From Rhodanobacteraceae bacterium (lineage in GTDB: Bacteria; Pseudomonadota; Gammaproteobacteria; Xanthomonadales; Rhodanobacteraceae), in contig JALUXG010000046.1 in the NCBI GenBank assembly GCA_027019085.1, positions 1 through 40,667 on the forward strand: a stretch of 40,667 nt of DNA, read 5' to 3'. Below the pieces are notes generated by a model that worked only from the letters and a program-made list of their open reading frames with translations, searched no databases and was not told where the DNA came from. Positions 31,930 to 40,561 of this stretch are shown piece after piece; position 1 is the stretch's first letter; each line of letters starts with the position of its first letter. The translations under genes were made by a program, and so were the position numbers.

Positions 31930-33990
31930 ATGTTCGAAGGACTGCGCTTTCGACACTGGCGTACCGAATCCGACAGCGACGGAATCGTCACCCTCGCCCT
32001 CGACCGCGAAGACAGCCGCGTCAACGCCATTTCGCGTGCGGTCATCGACGAGCTGGAAGAAATCGTGGAGCGGATGGCCATCGAACCGCCGCGCGGCGTG
32101 ATCGTGCATTCGGCCAAGCAGGCCGGCTTCGCGGTCGGCGCGGACGTGCGCGAATTCGTCGAGTTCGCCCGCCGCGACAGCATCGGCGACACCATCCGGC
32201 GCGGCCAGAAGGTATACGAACGGCTGGCCCGCCTGCCCTGCCCGACCGTGGCTGCGGTACATGGCGCATGCATGGGCGGTGGCACCGAGCTGATCCTGGC
32301 CTGCGACCGCCGGGTGGCCGTCAAGGACACATCGACACGCATCGGCCTTCCCGAGATCATGCTGGGCATCATTCCCGGCTGGGGCGGCACCGCCCGCCTG
32401 CCCCGGCTGATCGGCGCCCCGCAGGCGCTCACGGCCATGCTGACCGGCAGGCCGTTCTCCGCCGAACGCGCACGCGCAGTCGGCCTGGTGGACGCACTGT
32501 GTACGGCAGACACCCTGCTGGAGACAGCACGCAAGCAGCTGATCAAGGCACGCAAGCGCCCGTGGAAGCAGCGCCTGACGGCCTGGGCCAGCAACGTGTG
32601 GCCGGTACGCCAGGTACTCGCCCGTGTCATGTACAAGCAGACCTCGGCCCGGGTGCACAGGGAACACTACCCGGCGCCTTTCGCATTGATCGATGTCTGG
32701 CGCCGTGGCGGCAGCTACATCGGGCAACGCCTGCACCTTGAAGCCGGCGCCGTGACCGGCCTGGCCGCCACCCCGACGGCACGCAACCTGATCCGCGTGT
32801 TCTTCCTGCAGGAACGACTGAAGAAACTGGGCGCAGGCGTCAAACACGGCATCGAAAACGTACACGTGGTCGGGGCCGGGGTCATGGGCGGTGACATCGC
32901 CGCCTGGAGCGCACTCAAGGGCTTTCATGTGAGCCTGCAGGATCGTGAACTGCGCTTCGTGCAGCCAGCGCTGGACCGCGCACGCGCGCTGTACGTGAAG
33001 AAGATCAGGTCCACCCAGGGCATCGACGTGGCGATGCAACGCCTGGTCGCGGATGTCGAGGGCGAAGGCGTGGCCCGGGCCGATCTGGTGATCGAGGCCA
33101 TCTTCGAGAACACCGAAGCCAAACAGCAGCTCTACGCGAGCATCGAACCACGCTTCAAGGCCGACGGCCTGCTGGCCAGCAACACCTCATCCATCCCGCT
33201 GGATACCCTGCGCGACAAGCTCGAACACCCCGAGCGTTTCCTTGGTCTGCATTTCTTCAACCCGGTCGCGAAGATGCCGCTGGTCGAGGTGGTGCGGCAT
33301 GACCGGCTGGACAGCCAGTCTGAAGATCGCGCCCTTGCCTTCTGCCGGGCGCTGGGCAAGCTTCCCGTGGCCGTGGCCGGGACCCCCGGCTTCCTGGTCA
33401 ACCGCATACTCATGCCCTACCTCCTCGAGTCGATCCGCATGCTCGGCGAAGGCGTGCCCGGGCCGATCCTCGACAAGGCTGCTCGTCGCTTCGGCATGCC
33501 GATGGGCCCGATCGAACTGGCTGATACTGTAGGCCTTGATGTGTGTGTATCCGTGGGCAGGGAGCTTGCGCCTTTCCTCGGCCTGCAGGTTCCCGCAGGG
33601 CTGGAAGACCGCCTCGAAGACGGCAAGCGCGGCAAGAAGGATGGCCAGGGCATCTACCTGTGGGAAGACGGCAAGCCCAAGAAACCGGAAGTCGACCCGC
33701 ACTACCGGGCGGCCGACGACGTGACCGACCGCATGATCCTGCCGATGATCAACGAAGCAGTCGCCTGCCTGCACGACGAGGTGGTCGACGACGTCGACCT
33801 GCTGGATGCCGGCGTGATATTCGGCACCGGATTCGCACCGTTCCGCGGCGGCCCCATCCAGTACATTCGCGATACCGGCGTCGATGAGCTGCGGCAACGT
33901 CTGTCGGCACTGGAGCAACGCTACGGCGACCGCTTCCGTGCACGCGATGGCTGGGACGATCCGCGCCTGGCCACAGTCGTGGATGTCTGA
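31930..33990 (+). CDS. FadJ/FadB-type enoyl-CoA hydratase/3-hydroxyacyl-CoA dehydrogenase
   Basis: A 686-residue bifunctional beta-oxidation enzyme. The N-terminal crotonase domain keeps both catalytic Glu segments (GGGTELILACDRRV and IGLPEIMLGIIPGWGG). The C-terminal dehydrogenase has an NAD-binding loop (VVGAGVMGGDIAAWSALKG), the catalytic His in GLHFFNPVAKMPLVEVV, and the C-terminal FGTGFAPFRGGPIQYI. It should hydrate 2-enoyl-CoA and oxidise the 3-hydroxyacyl-CoA. ATG at 31930 is chosen, with a GTG two codons earlier as an alternative. No thiolase gene lies next to it, unlike fadBA or fadIJ operons. The promoter lies in the 209-bp divergent gap 31721-31929, in which I see no clear motif. 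Confidence 0.93.
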   Translation: MFEGLRFRHWRTESDSDGIVTLALDREDSRVNAISRAVIDELEEIVERMAIEPPRGVIVHSAKQAGFAVGADVREFVEFARRDSIGDTIRRGQKVYERLARLPCPTVAAVHGACMGGGTELILACDRRVAVKDTSTRIGLPEIMLGIIPGWGGTARLPRLIGAPQALTAMLTGRPFSAERARAVGLVDALCTADTLLETARKQLIKARKRPWKQRLTAWASNVWPVRQVLARVMYKQTSARVHREHYPAPFALIDVWRRGGSYIGQRLHLEAGAVTGLAATPTARNLIRVFFLQERLKKLGAGVKHGIENVHVVGAGVMGGDIAAWSALKGFHVSLQDRELRFVQPALDRARALYVKKIRSTQGIDVAMQRLVADVEGEGVARADLVIEAIFENTEAKQQLYASIEPRFKADGLLASNTSSIPLDTLRDKLEHPERFLGLHFFNPVAKMPLVEVVRHDRLDSQSEDRALAFCRALGKLPVAVAGTPGFLVNRILMPYLLESIRMLGEGVPGPILDKAARRFGMPMGPIELADTVGLDVCVSVGRELAPFLGLQVPAGLEDRLEDGKRGKKDGQGIYLWEDGKPKKPEVDPHYRAADDVTDRMILPMINEAVACLHDEVVDDVDLLDAGVIFGTGFAPFRGGPIQYIRDTGVDELRQRLSALEQRYGDRFRARDGWDDPRLATVVDV

Positions 33991-34010
33991 CCGGCTGCCC
34001 GGTCCGGACA

Positions 34011-34571
34011 TCACCAGATCAGGTCATCCGGTACCCCGTCATCGGCGACGCTCGCATCATCCACCGCTGACGGGTCGTGCCTCAATGCCAGCGCTTCAGG
34101 GGCTATCGCCTGCACCTGCCCGGCCACGGCTTCGCTGACAATCAGGTAACGCCCTGCCCACTGCACGATGGCCAGCGTTCCGGCATTGATCTGTGCCAGC
34201 TGTTCGGCATCGACATACACGCGGCGTATCTTGCCGCCATATTCGAAATGACGAGCCAACGGGGCGTCGGGCTTGTTCAGGACCGCACCATCGAGCAGGG
34301 AATGTATCTTCCGCTTGCGCTCCCTGCGCTCGCGGGCCTGGCGCTCGGCCTCGGCCTTTTGTTTGCGCCGCTCGGCTGCCTCCGCCTTGGCGCGCAAGGC
34401 GTAGGCGCGGGCCAGATCCGATTCGGGTCCAGCGGAGCCTAACGCGGAACCACCGCGCTCCTCGCGCGAGGCATGGCCACGCTTTTTCTTGCGTGCCCCA
34501 TGCCGGTCCTTCTGCACAGGTTTGCTGGCAAAACCGGCCTTGAGTAGTTGGTCTCGGAGGGAATCGGCCAT
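34011..34571 (-). CDS. DUF2058 (YaiL-like) protein
   Basis: A 186-residue cytoplasmic protein of the DUF2058 family, which includes E. coli YaiL and is sometimes labelled nucleoprotein/polynucleotide-associated. The N-terminus MADSLRDQLLKAGFASK is typical, followed by a long, highly charged Lys/Arg/Glu helix (about 60-105, probably coiled coil) and a compact C-terminal domain (RRVYVDAEQLAQINAGTLAIV). Function is unknown. The start at 34571 is preferred over 34595. It lies 51 bp downstream of slyX on the same strand and converges on the fadJ-like gene. Confidence 0.92.
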   Translation of the reverse strand: MADSLRDQLLKAGFASKPVQKDRHGARKKKRGHASREERGGSALGSAGPESDLARAYALRAKAEAAERRKQKAEAERQARERRERKRKIHSLLDGAVLNKPDAPLARHFEYGGKIRRVYVDAEQLAQINAGTLAIVQWAGRYLIVSEAVAGQVQAIAPEALALRHDPSAVDDASVADDGVPDDLIW

Positions 34572-34622
34572 GACAGGGTTGGACTCGGTATGCATTCGGC
34601 GGCACGACGTACCGCCCGGCGA

Positions 34623-34835
34623 TCAATAATGCGGTGGCGGCGGCTCGCTGTGGGGATCATGCCCACTGGCCGATCGCAAGGCTTCCAGCTCCTCGCGGAG
34701 CATGCCCAGGGCCGTCTCGATGGCACGCATGCGCTGCACCATCCCGGCATCCGCGGTGGACAGCGCGGCCACCGCGTCGTCCAGGAAGGTCACCCGGATT
34801 TCCAGATCCTGGATGCGGGAGGCCTCCTGGCTCAT
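34623..34835 (-). CDS. slyX: SlyX family protein
   Basis: A 70-residue protein with the SlyX pattern: [21 protein letters not shown], a heptad-rich coiled coil, and a Pro/His-rich tail ending PPPPHY. Function is not established. The ATG at 34835 overlaps the stop of the UDP-glucose dehydrogenase gene (ATGA), so it is translated after it. It sits inside a longer uninterpretable frame and is easily missed. Confidence 0.9.
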   Translation of the reverse strand: MSQEASRIQDLEIRVTFLDDAVAALSTADAGMVQRMRAIETALGMLREELEALRSASGHDPHSEPPPPHY

Positions 34836-36190
34836 GGCGCAGCGGATCCCGGCAAAGCGGCAATTGACCGGCCGCGGCCAATGCCATAGTAGGCAAGACC
34901 CGCCGCTTCCACCTGTTCGGGATCGTACAGGTTGCGTCCGTCGAACAGCACATGGCCGGCAAGGATCTTCGCCAACTGCTCGAAGTCGGGGCTGCGGAAG
35001 GTCTTCCATTCGGTCACCACGGCCAGGGCATCGGCGCCCTGGAGGGCGTCCTGGGGCGAATCGCACAACACGAGATCGTCCCGGTCGCCATAGATGCGTT
35101 GCGCCTCCTGGTGAGCTTCGGGGTCGAAAGCGCGCACCCGTGCGCCGGCCTTCCACAACGACTCCATCAGGTAACGACTGGGCGCTTCGCGCATGTCATC
35201 GGTATTGGGCTTGAAGGCCAGTCCCCATACGGCAAACGTGCGTCCGGCAAGCTTGCCGTCGAAATGACGATCAATCAGGTCGAACAGTTTGTGCTTCTGG
35301 CGGGCATTGACCGCCTCAACGGCTTCCAGCAGCGTGGCCGGGTAATCGTGCGCATGCGCGGTGCGCTCCAGCGCCTGCACGTCCTTGGGGAAGCACGAAC
35401 CGCCGTAACCGGCGCCAGGATAGATGAAATGGAACCCGATGCGGGGGTCTGAACCGATGCCAAGACGCACCTGTTCGACATCCGCACCAACGCGCTCGGC
35501 AATATTGGCAATCTCGTTCATGAAGCTGATCTTGGTGGCCAGCATTGCATTGGCCGCATACTTGGTCAGTTCGGCGGAACGTTCATCCATGATGACCAGC
35601 CGTTCGTGATTGCGGTTGAACGGCGCATACAGCTTGCGCAACCGGTCGATGGCACGCGCACTGGAACTGCCGATCACGATACGGTCCGGCCGCATGCAGT
35701 CGTTGACCGCATCGCCCTCCTTGAGAAACTCGGGATTGGAAACGACATCGAAAGCCGCATCCGCGCCACGCTTGCCCAGGGCCGCCGCGAGAGTCTCACG
35801 CACACGGTCGGCAGTCCCCACCGGCACGGTCGACTTGTCAACCACGACGGCATAGTGATCCAGATGCTGCCCGATGGTGTCGGCCACCTCCAGCACGTAA
35901 CGAAGATCGGCGCTGCCATCCTCGTCCGGCGGCGTGCCGACAGCGATGAATATCACTTCCCCATGCCGGATGGCCGGGGCGGCGTCCGTCGTGAAGCTCA
36001 GGCGCCCGCTGGTGTGGTTACGCTTGACCATCGGCTCCAGGCCGGGTTCGTAAATGGGCAGCTCGCCCCGATCCAGGCCTGCGACCTTCTCGACATCGAC
36101 ATCCACGCACACCACGTGGTTGCCCATTTCGGCAAGGCAGGTGCCGGTCACCAGGCCAACGTAGCCGGTGCCGAAGATGGTGACATTCAT
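34832..36190 (-). CDS. ugd: UDP-glucose 6-dehydrogenase
   Basis: This 452-residue enzyme oxidises UDP-glucose twice to UDP-glucuronate using NAD, supplying precursors for exopolysaccharide or lipid A modification. The Rossmann motif is [17 protein letters not shown] at the N-terminus. The catalytic Cys lies in [12 protein letters not shown] and the general-acid Lys region is [14 protein letters not shown]. The C-terminal UDP-binding domain contains [20 protein letters not shown] at 36190 is chosen. Its operon partner is slyX; no other polysaccharide genes are nearby. Confidence 0.97.
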   Translation of the reverse strand: MNVTIFGTGYVGLVTGTCLAEMGNHVVCVDVDVEKVAGLDRGELPIYEPGLEPMVKRNHTSGRLSFTTDAAPAIRHGEVIFIAVGTPPDEDGSADLRYVLEVADTIGQHLDHYAVVVDKSTVPVGTADRVRETLAAALGKRGADAAFDVVSNPEFLKEGDAVNDCMRPDRIVIGSSSARAIDRLRKLYAPFNRNHERLVIMDERSAELTKYAANAMLATKISFMNEIANIAERVGADVEQVRLGIGSDPRIGFHFIYPGAGYGGSCFPKDVQALERTAHAHDYPATLLEAVEAVNARQKHKLFDLIDRHFDGKLAGRTFAVWGLAFKPNTDDMREAPSRYLMESLWKAGARVRAFDPEAHQEAQRIYGDRDDLVLCDSPQDALQGADALAVVTEWKTFRSPDFEQLAKILAGHVLFDGRNLYDPEQVEAAGLAYYGIGRGRSIAALPGSAAP

Positions 36191-36276
36191 GGCGTTTGAA
36201 GTTCCGGTGCAGCAGGGAAGCGGCACATTGTAGGCAGCCCGACCCTCAAGGGCCAGTTTCACGCACAGCCGATATC

Positions 36277-36308
36277 AAAAAACAGGGCGCGACCGTCCAG
36301 CCGCGCCC
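36277..36308 (-). terminator. Intrinsic terminator of the FKBP gene
   Basis: GGGCGCG (36285-36291) pairs with CGCGCCC (36302-36308) over ten bases and is followed on the minus strand by TGTTTTTTGA. It begins about 29 bp after the FKBP stop and isolates it from ugd. Confidence 0.8.
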
Positions 36309-36336
36309 ACGTGTTCCATCGGAATCGGACGTACGC

Positions 36337-37116
36337 TCAGTTGCCGCCGTCGTTGCCGGAAGACGCATCCGGAGCCGGAGGCGTGGTCTTGAGCAACTTG
36401 ATGTCGAAGATCAGCGCGGCATTCGGCGGGAAATTCTTGTTCGGCCGCTCGCCGTAGCCCAGCTCGGGCGGGATGAACAGCTTGTAGTGACCGCCCACCT
36501 GCATCAGCTCCAGCCCCTCGCGGAAGCCGGGAATGACGTTTTCCAGCGGAATGTCGACCGGCTTGCCATCGTTGGCCTTGCTCGAATCCTGGAATACCGT
36601 GCCATCGACCAGGCTGCCCACGTATTCGACCTCGACCGTGTCCCTGGGGCCGGGATGGGCACCTGTGCCCTGCTTGATGACTTCGTACTGCAGTCCCGAG
36701 GATGTGACCTTGATGCCGGGCTTCTTCCGGTTCGCAGCAAGGAAAGCCTGGCTCTGACGCTCGTTGCGCGATGCCAGCTTCTGGTATTCCACCTTGGCCT
36801 TGGCCTGCAACTGGGTGACGAAGGCGTGACGGATCTTGTCGCTCTGCTCACGATCGAACTTCGGCTTCTTGCCGGACAGCGCATCGCGCACGGCCTGGGC
36901 AACCACCGCCGGATTCAACTCGCTGCGCACGATGGGGGGCAACTGGCTGCCCATGTCCCAACCGACCACATAACTGGCGTCATTCTTGTTGACCGGCTTG
37001 GCTGCGGGAGCCGATGCGGCCTTCGGCGTGGACTTTTGCGCCGCGAAGGCGGTGGCGGACAGGACCAGCGCAAAGGCTGCCAGGGCCAACAGCGCGGTAC
37101 GTGGAAAATGCTTCAT
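36337..37116 (-). CDS. FKBP-type peptidyl-prolyl isomerase, Mip/FkpA type
   Basis: A 259-residue periplasmic proline isomerase/chaperone. It has a cleavable signal (LLALAAFALVLSATAFAAQ), an N-terminal helical dimerisation region (about 45-125: YVVGWDMGSQLPP, KKPKFDREQSDKIRHAF), and a C-terminal FKBP domain (about 135-250) with GLQYEVIKQGTG, GTVFQDS, IPGFREGLELMQVGGHYKLFIP and LGYGER. This is the architecture of Legionella Mip and E. coli FkpA. It is expressed alone, with its own terminator. FkpA is a sigma-E target in E. coli, but no sigma-E promoter was identified here. Confidence 0.95.
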   Translation of the reverse strand: MKHFPRTALLALAAFALVLSATAFAAQKSTPKAASAPAAKPVNKNDASYVVGWDMGSQLPPIVRSELNPAVVAQAVRDALSGKKPKFDREQSDKIRHAFVTQLQAKAKVEYQKLASRNERQSQAFLAANRKKPGIKVTSSGLQYEVIKQGTGAHPGPRDTVEVEYVGSLVDGTVFQDSSKANDGKPVDIPLENVIPGFREGLELMQVGGHYKLFIPPELGYGERPNKNFPPNAALIFDIKLLKTTPPAPDASSGNDGGN

Positions 37117-37320
37117 TCGCTACTCCCTCTAGGATGAACATGCCCATGCGGCACGGCGAATTGCTTCGCACGGAACAGAGCCGGCATTGTGCAGTCGCGT
37201 GCCACGACTTGGCAACGCCACCGGTATGGACCGGCTCCAATCGTTAAGGTTCCGTCAACCGGACACATCATTTCGCCTGCGTCGATGTGCAGGCCCGACC
37301 TCCCGCAAGCCCCTGATTAT

Positions 37321-39087
37321 TCACTTTCCCGCACCGTCCGAAGTTTCGGCGGGCGCTTCCAGCGTCTGTTTCAGGGCCGCCTGCAGGCGTGCATGCAGCT
37401 TGACCAGGCCGCGCCACAGCACCAGCGCGAGCACGGAGCCCAGTCCCAGCAGTGTCCAGACCACCCCGCGCGGGGGCAGGATCGTCGACCCCAGCGCCAC
37501 GACCAGCACCGCCAGGCCGGTCAGCGTCAGCAGCGGAATGACCCTGGCCAGCACGTTGCGGATGGCGAAGGTGTATTGCCGGGCAAAACGCTCGCGGATA
37601 CCCAGTTCCGCCAGCAACATGCCCAGCGCACCCGATTTGCGGTACACCGCGATCAGCATCGGCAAGGAAAGAAACAGGGCGCTGGCCCAGATCAGTGAAT
37701 GGCGCAGGTCGCGACCGATCCCGAGTCGGCTGAACCAGCCGGCATGCTGCGCGTTGATGTAGGCGCCAATCACGAACAGGGTTATGACCAAGGCGATATT
37801 GACGGCGATGTGCCAGAGAAAGCGCCTCAGCATGGCGGCAATGACCGCATTGTCGTCCACCGGCCGCAGATGCTCCAGCCAGCCACTGTAACTGCGTGCC
37901 AGCTGGCGCACGGGGCCGGGCACCACCCGGCTCAGTCCACCGGCGATGGGATCGGCCCAGCGCACCAGGTAGGGCGAAACCGCCATGCAGATCGCCGATA
38001 CCGCCACGGCCACCGGATAGATGAAGTCGCTGACGGCGCCCAGGGACACGCCAAGCGCGGCCATGACAAAGGAAAACTCGCCGATCTGCGCCATGCTCAG
38101 GCCGGTGCGCAGCGACGTGCGTGCATCATGACCGGTCAGGAATACGCCAATACCCACGGCAAAGGTCTTGCCCACCAGAACCAGTCCGGCAATGGCCAGC
38201 GCCGGGACAAGTACATGCTGCAGCATCGCCGGGTCGATCTTCAGGCCGATGGATACAAAGAACAGGGCCGCGAACATGTCGCGCAAGGGTTCCACCAGGT
38301 GCACCACGCGCCCGGCGCTGCGCGATTCAGCCACCACGGCACCGGCCAGGAAGGCACCCAGCGCCATGCTGAAGCCCATGGACGAAGCAGCCAGGCTGGC
38401 GCCGAAACATATGCCCAGCACACAGATCAGCAGCACCTCATCGCGTCCGTAGCCGGCCACGCGGTCCACCAGACGCGGCAGCAGCAGCAGTCCCAGGATC
38501 AGCCCCACCACCACGAACAGTCCCAGATGCCAGATGACCGTAAAGGCATCCGCAGCCACGGTACCGCCCAGCGACACCGCGGTGAGCACCGTCAACAGCA
38601 CCACGGCCATCACGTCCTCGGCCACCAACACGCCGACCACCATCCGCGCGAAGGGCAGATGCCGCAAGCCGCCCTCGGACAGCATGCGCGTGGCGACCAT
38701 GGTCGAGGACAGCGCCACCATCGCGCCCAGAAACAGGGCATCCATGCGCGACCAGCCGAGCCATTCCCCCATGGAATAACCGAACCAGAGCATCAGCCCT
38801 ACTTCGGCCACTGCTGCAACCAGCACGCCCGCACCGACGCTGCGCAGCTTGCGCACGCTGAATTCCAGCCCCAACGTAAACATCAGCAGGACCACACCCA
38901 GGTCGGAGATGTCATTGATGGTCCGCGGGTCACCCACCAGTGCGCCCGGCGTATGCGGGCCGATCAGCACGCCGACCAGGATGTACCCGAGCAGTGCCGG
39001 CTGGCGCAGGCGATGGAAGACCAGGGCGGCCAGCCCGGCCACCAGCATCACCACGGCCAGATCGCGGATGAATCCGATCTCGTGCAT
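37321..39087 (-). CDS. CPA2-type cation:proton antiporter with membrane C-terminus
   Basis: A 588-residue inner-membrane antiporter of the KefB/CPA2 family with about 12 helices in the first 400 residues. Typical segments are LLGYILVGVLIGPHTPG, LGVVLLMFTLGLEFS, ALSSTMVATRML, VAEDVMAVVLL and MAQIGEFSFVMAALG, with the GxLxAGxV-like FSMALGAFLAGAVVAES. Usual family members end in a cytoplasmic TrkA-N (RCK) domain. Here the last 180 residues instead form three or four further hydrophobic segments (HIAVNIALVITLFVIGAYI, WASALFLSLPMLIAVY, VIPLLTLTGLAVLVVALG, VVWTLLGLGSVLALVLW). Gating by nucleotides or glutathione is therefore unlikely. Ion specificity is unknown. Start chosen at 39087. Confidence 0.9.
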   Translation of the reverse strand: MHEIGFIRDLAVVMLVAGLAALVFHRLRQPALLGYILVGVLIGPHTPGALVGDPRTINDISDLGVVLLMFTLGLEFSVRKLRSVGAGVLVAAVAEVGLMLWFGYSMGEWLGWSRMDALFLGAMVALSSTMVATRMLSEGGLRHLPFARMVVGVLVAEDVMAVVLLTVLTAVSLGGTVAADAFTVIWHLGLFVVVGLILGLLLLPRLVDRVAGYGRDEVLLICVLGICFGASLAASSMGFSMALGAFLAGAVVAESRSAGRVVHLVEPLRDMFAALFFVSIGLKIDPAMLQHVLVPALAIAGLVLVGKTFAVGIGVFLTGHDARTSLRTGLSMAQIGEFSFVMAALGVSLGAVSDFIYPVAVAVSAICMAVSPYLVRWADPIAGGLSRVVPGPVRQLARSYSGWLEHLRPVDDNAVIAAMLRRFLWHIAVNIALVITLFVIGAYINAQHAGWFSRLGIGRDLRHSLIWASALFLSLPMLIAVYRKSGALGMLLAELGIRERFARQYTFAIRNVLARVIPLLTLTGLAVLVVALGSTILPPRGVVWTLLGLGSVLALVLWRGLVKLHARLQAALKQTLEAPAETSDGAGK

Positions 39088-39164
39088 GCGCCTTCCCCGT
39101 TTCCGAGGCACCAGTATGCCGGAAGCGCCTGACCCGTGACGTGCCCATCGGGCATACAAAACGC

Positions 39165-39193
39165 TTGACGAGGGCCGCCCCGCTCACTATTCT
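39165..39193 (+). promoter_or_regulatory. Promoter of the tRNA operon
   Basis: TTGACG (39165-39170), a 17-bp spacer and TATTCT (39188-39193) are followed by a C/G-rich discriminator before the first tRNA at 39211. It resembles strong, growth-rate-controlled stable-RNA promoters. Confidence 0.75.
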
Positions 39194-39210
39194 TTCGCGC
39201 TTCCAGCGGC

Positions 39211-39286
<76 letters not shown>

Positions 39287-39294
39287 TCCCTCAC

Positions 39295-39370
39295 GTCCCC
39301 ATCGTCTAGAGGCCTAGGACACCGCCCTTTCACGGCGGTAACAGGGGTTCGAATCCCCTTGGGGACGCCA
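39295..39370 (+). tRNA. tRNA-Glu(TTC)
   Basis: A 76-nt cloverleaf with acceptor stem GTCCCCA/TGGGGAC, anticodon stem CCGCC/GGCGG with loop CTTTCAC, T-loop TTCGAAT and encoded CCA. The anticodon is TTC. It lies eight bases after tRNA-Ala. Confidence 0.97.
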
Positions 39371-39403
39371 TCACGGCAAGGGTTGCAAGCTGGAAAACAA
39401 CGC

Positions 39404-39480
39404 GGAGCGGTAGTTCAGCTGGTTAGAATACCGGCCTGTCACGCCGGGGGTCGCGGGTTCGAGTCCCGTCCGCTCCGCCA
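39404..39480 (+). tRNA. tRNA-Asp(GTC)
   Basis: A 77-nt cloverleaf with acceptor stem GGAGCGG/CCGCTCC, anticodon stem CCGGC/GCCGG with loop CTGTCAC, T-loop TTCGAGT and encoded CCA. The anticodon is GTC. It is the last gene before the terminator, and its 3' end is a plausible integration site. Confidence 0.97.
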
Positions 39481-39490
39481 CTATTGCAAA

Positions 39491-39521
39491 GCAAAAAGCC
39501 CGCCTCGCGCGGGCTTTTTGC
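39491..39521 (+). terminator. Terminator of the tRNA operon
   Basis: A perfect 13-base-pair stem (39491-39503 with 39509-39521) includes the A5/T5 arms and a GC core. It is a bidirectional-type hairpin with T5 on the plus strand, 10 bp after tRNA-Asp. The next 239 bp (39522-39760) hold no gene that I can support, only a small CGTCCA/TGGACG inverted repeat at 39593-39615. Confidence 0.88.
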
Positions 39522-39760
39522 TTATCTGCGCTTCGGGCGACAACGAAATGCTACGTGTATGAACGAACCGACGGCACGAGCAGCTTCGCAAGCGTCCAAT
39601 GTGAGCCTATGGACGTAGAACGTCCGGCTTCAAGCGCGCGCCGCAAGCAGTGTGCCGCACTGCAAGCCGTTGTTCTGTGGCACTTGACTTGCGCGCGGTA
39701 GAGGGCGGCCGTGAAACGATGGGGGTGCCACTGCGTCGTGATTGGCCATCAATCGCAGCC

Positions 39761-40561
39761 TCACTCGTTGTGATGCTCCCGAGTCAGCACTTGAAGAGGC
39801 AGCGGACCCGGTTTTGCAAAATAGTAGCCTTGTGCGTATCGAATGCCGAGATCGCAGAGCGCGTCCATGTCTTGCGCGGTCTCTACACCCTCCGCCACGA
39901 CGACGGTGCCGGTGCGCGCAGCGAATTGGACAACCGCGCTGATGAGCGACTGCCGGACGTGGTCGCTGCTGATGTCTTGGGTCAGTGTCGTGTCCAGTTT
40001 CACGATGTTCGGTCTGAACTGAAGAATCTGGCTCAATCCCGAGAAGCCTGCGCCAACATCATCCATGGCAAAGCGCCCGCCCTTCTCTCTCATGCGCCTC
40101 ACTGCCGCTAGCACTCGTTCAGGTTCCTCGACAATGTCGTGCTCAGTCAGTTCGACGACAATGCGACCGGGCGGCAGTTCTGCGATGCACTCGGCGAGGG
40201 GGTCCGAAACTAACGTATTGGGAGAGACGTTCACGCTCAAATACACACCCTCAGGGAGCGCTCCGATCTGTGCGATCGCGGACCGCACGGCCAGCATCTC
40301 AAGCTCGATCCTGAGTCCGACTTCCGAGGCTTCCTCGAACCAGAGGTCCGGCGACCGCCTGGGTTCTGCATCGAAGCGCGAGAGTGCTTCCGCGCCGACC
40401 ATCGTGCCGTTCGCCATGTCCACGATAGGCTGGAAGACAAGCTTGAACCCGTGGTTTTGGAACAGCGACCGTATCCTCGCTGTTTTCAGGCGCCTTTCCT
40501 CGAATGCTCTCTCCTCAAGGGAACGTCTGAACAAGCCGATTCCAAACAGCCATCCATCCAT
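39761..40561 (-). CDS. Stand-alone EAL-domain cyclic-di-GMP phosphodiesterase
   Basis: A 266-residue protein made almost wholly of an EAL domain (about 35-258), which would hydrolyse c-di-GMP to pGpG. The catalytic set looks complete: EAL 58-60 (in GAEALSRF), N111 (SVNVSPN), VELTEHD near 137, D167/D168 (AMDDVGAG, usually DDFG), K188 (VKLD), EGVET near 224 and QGYYF near 244. The N-terminal 30 residues are charged, with no sensor, signal or membrane segment. Codon usage looks less GC-biased than in the rest of the window, and the gene sits just behind the tRNA operon, so it may be acquired. ATG at 40561 is the only standard start; in-frame codons upstream reach a stop at 40664. Confidence 0.88.
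   Translation of the reverse strand: MDGWLFGIGLFRRSLEERAFEERRLKTARIRSLFQNHGFKLVFQPIVDMANGTMVGAEALSRFDAEPRRSPDLWFEEASEVGLRIELEMLAVRSAIAQIGALPEGVYLSVNVSPNTLVSDPLAECIAELPPGRIVVELTEHDIVEEPERVLAAVRRMREKGGRFAMDDVGAGFSGLSQILQFRPNIVKLDTTLTQDISSDHVRQSLISAVVQFAARTGTVVVAEGVETAQDMDALCDLGIRYAQGYYFAKPGPLPLQVLTREHHNE

Noticed and set aside
37699-39132. 477-residue plus-strand ORF opposite the antiporter
   Set aside because: Extreme His/Gln/Arg content and position exactly antisense to a membrane protein gene mark it as a shadow.
39593-39615. CGTCCA/TGGACG inverted repeat as a possible integron attC site
   Set aside because: No integrase gene, no second copy and no conserved core sites are visible.
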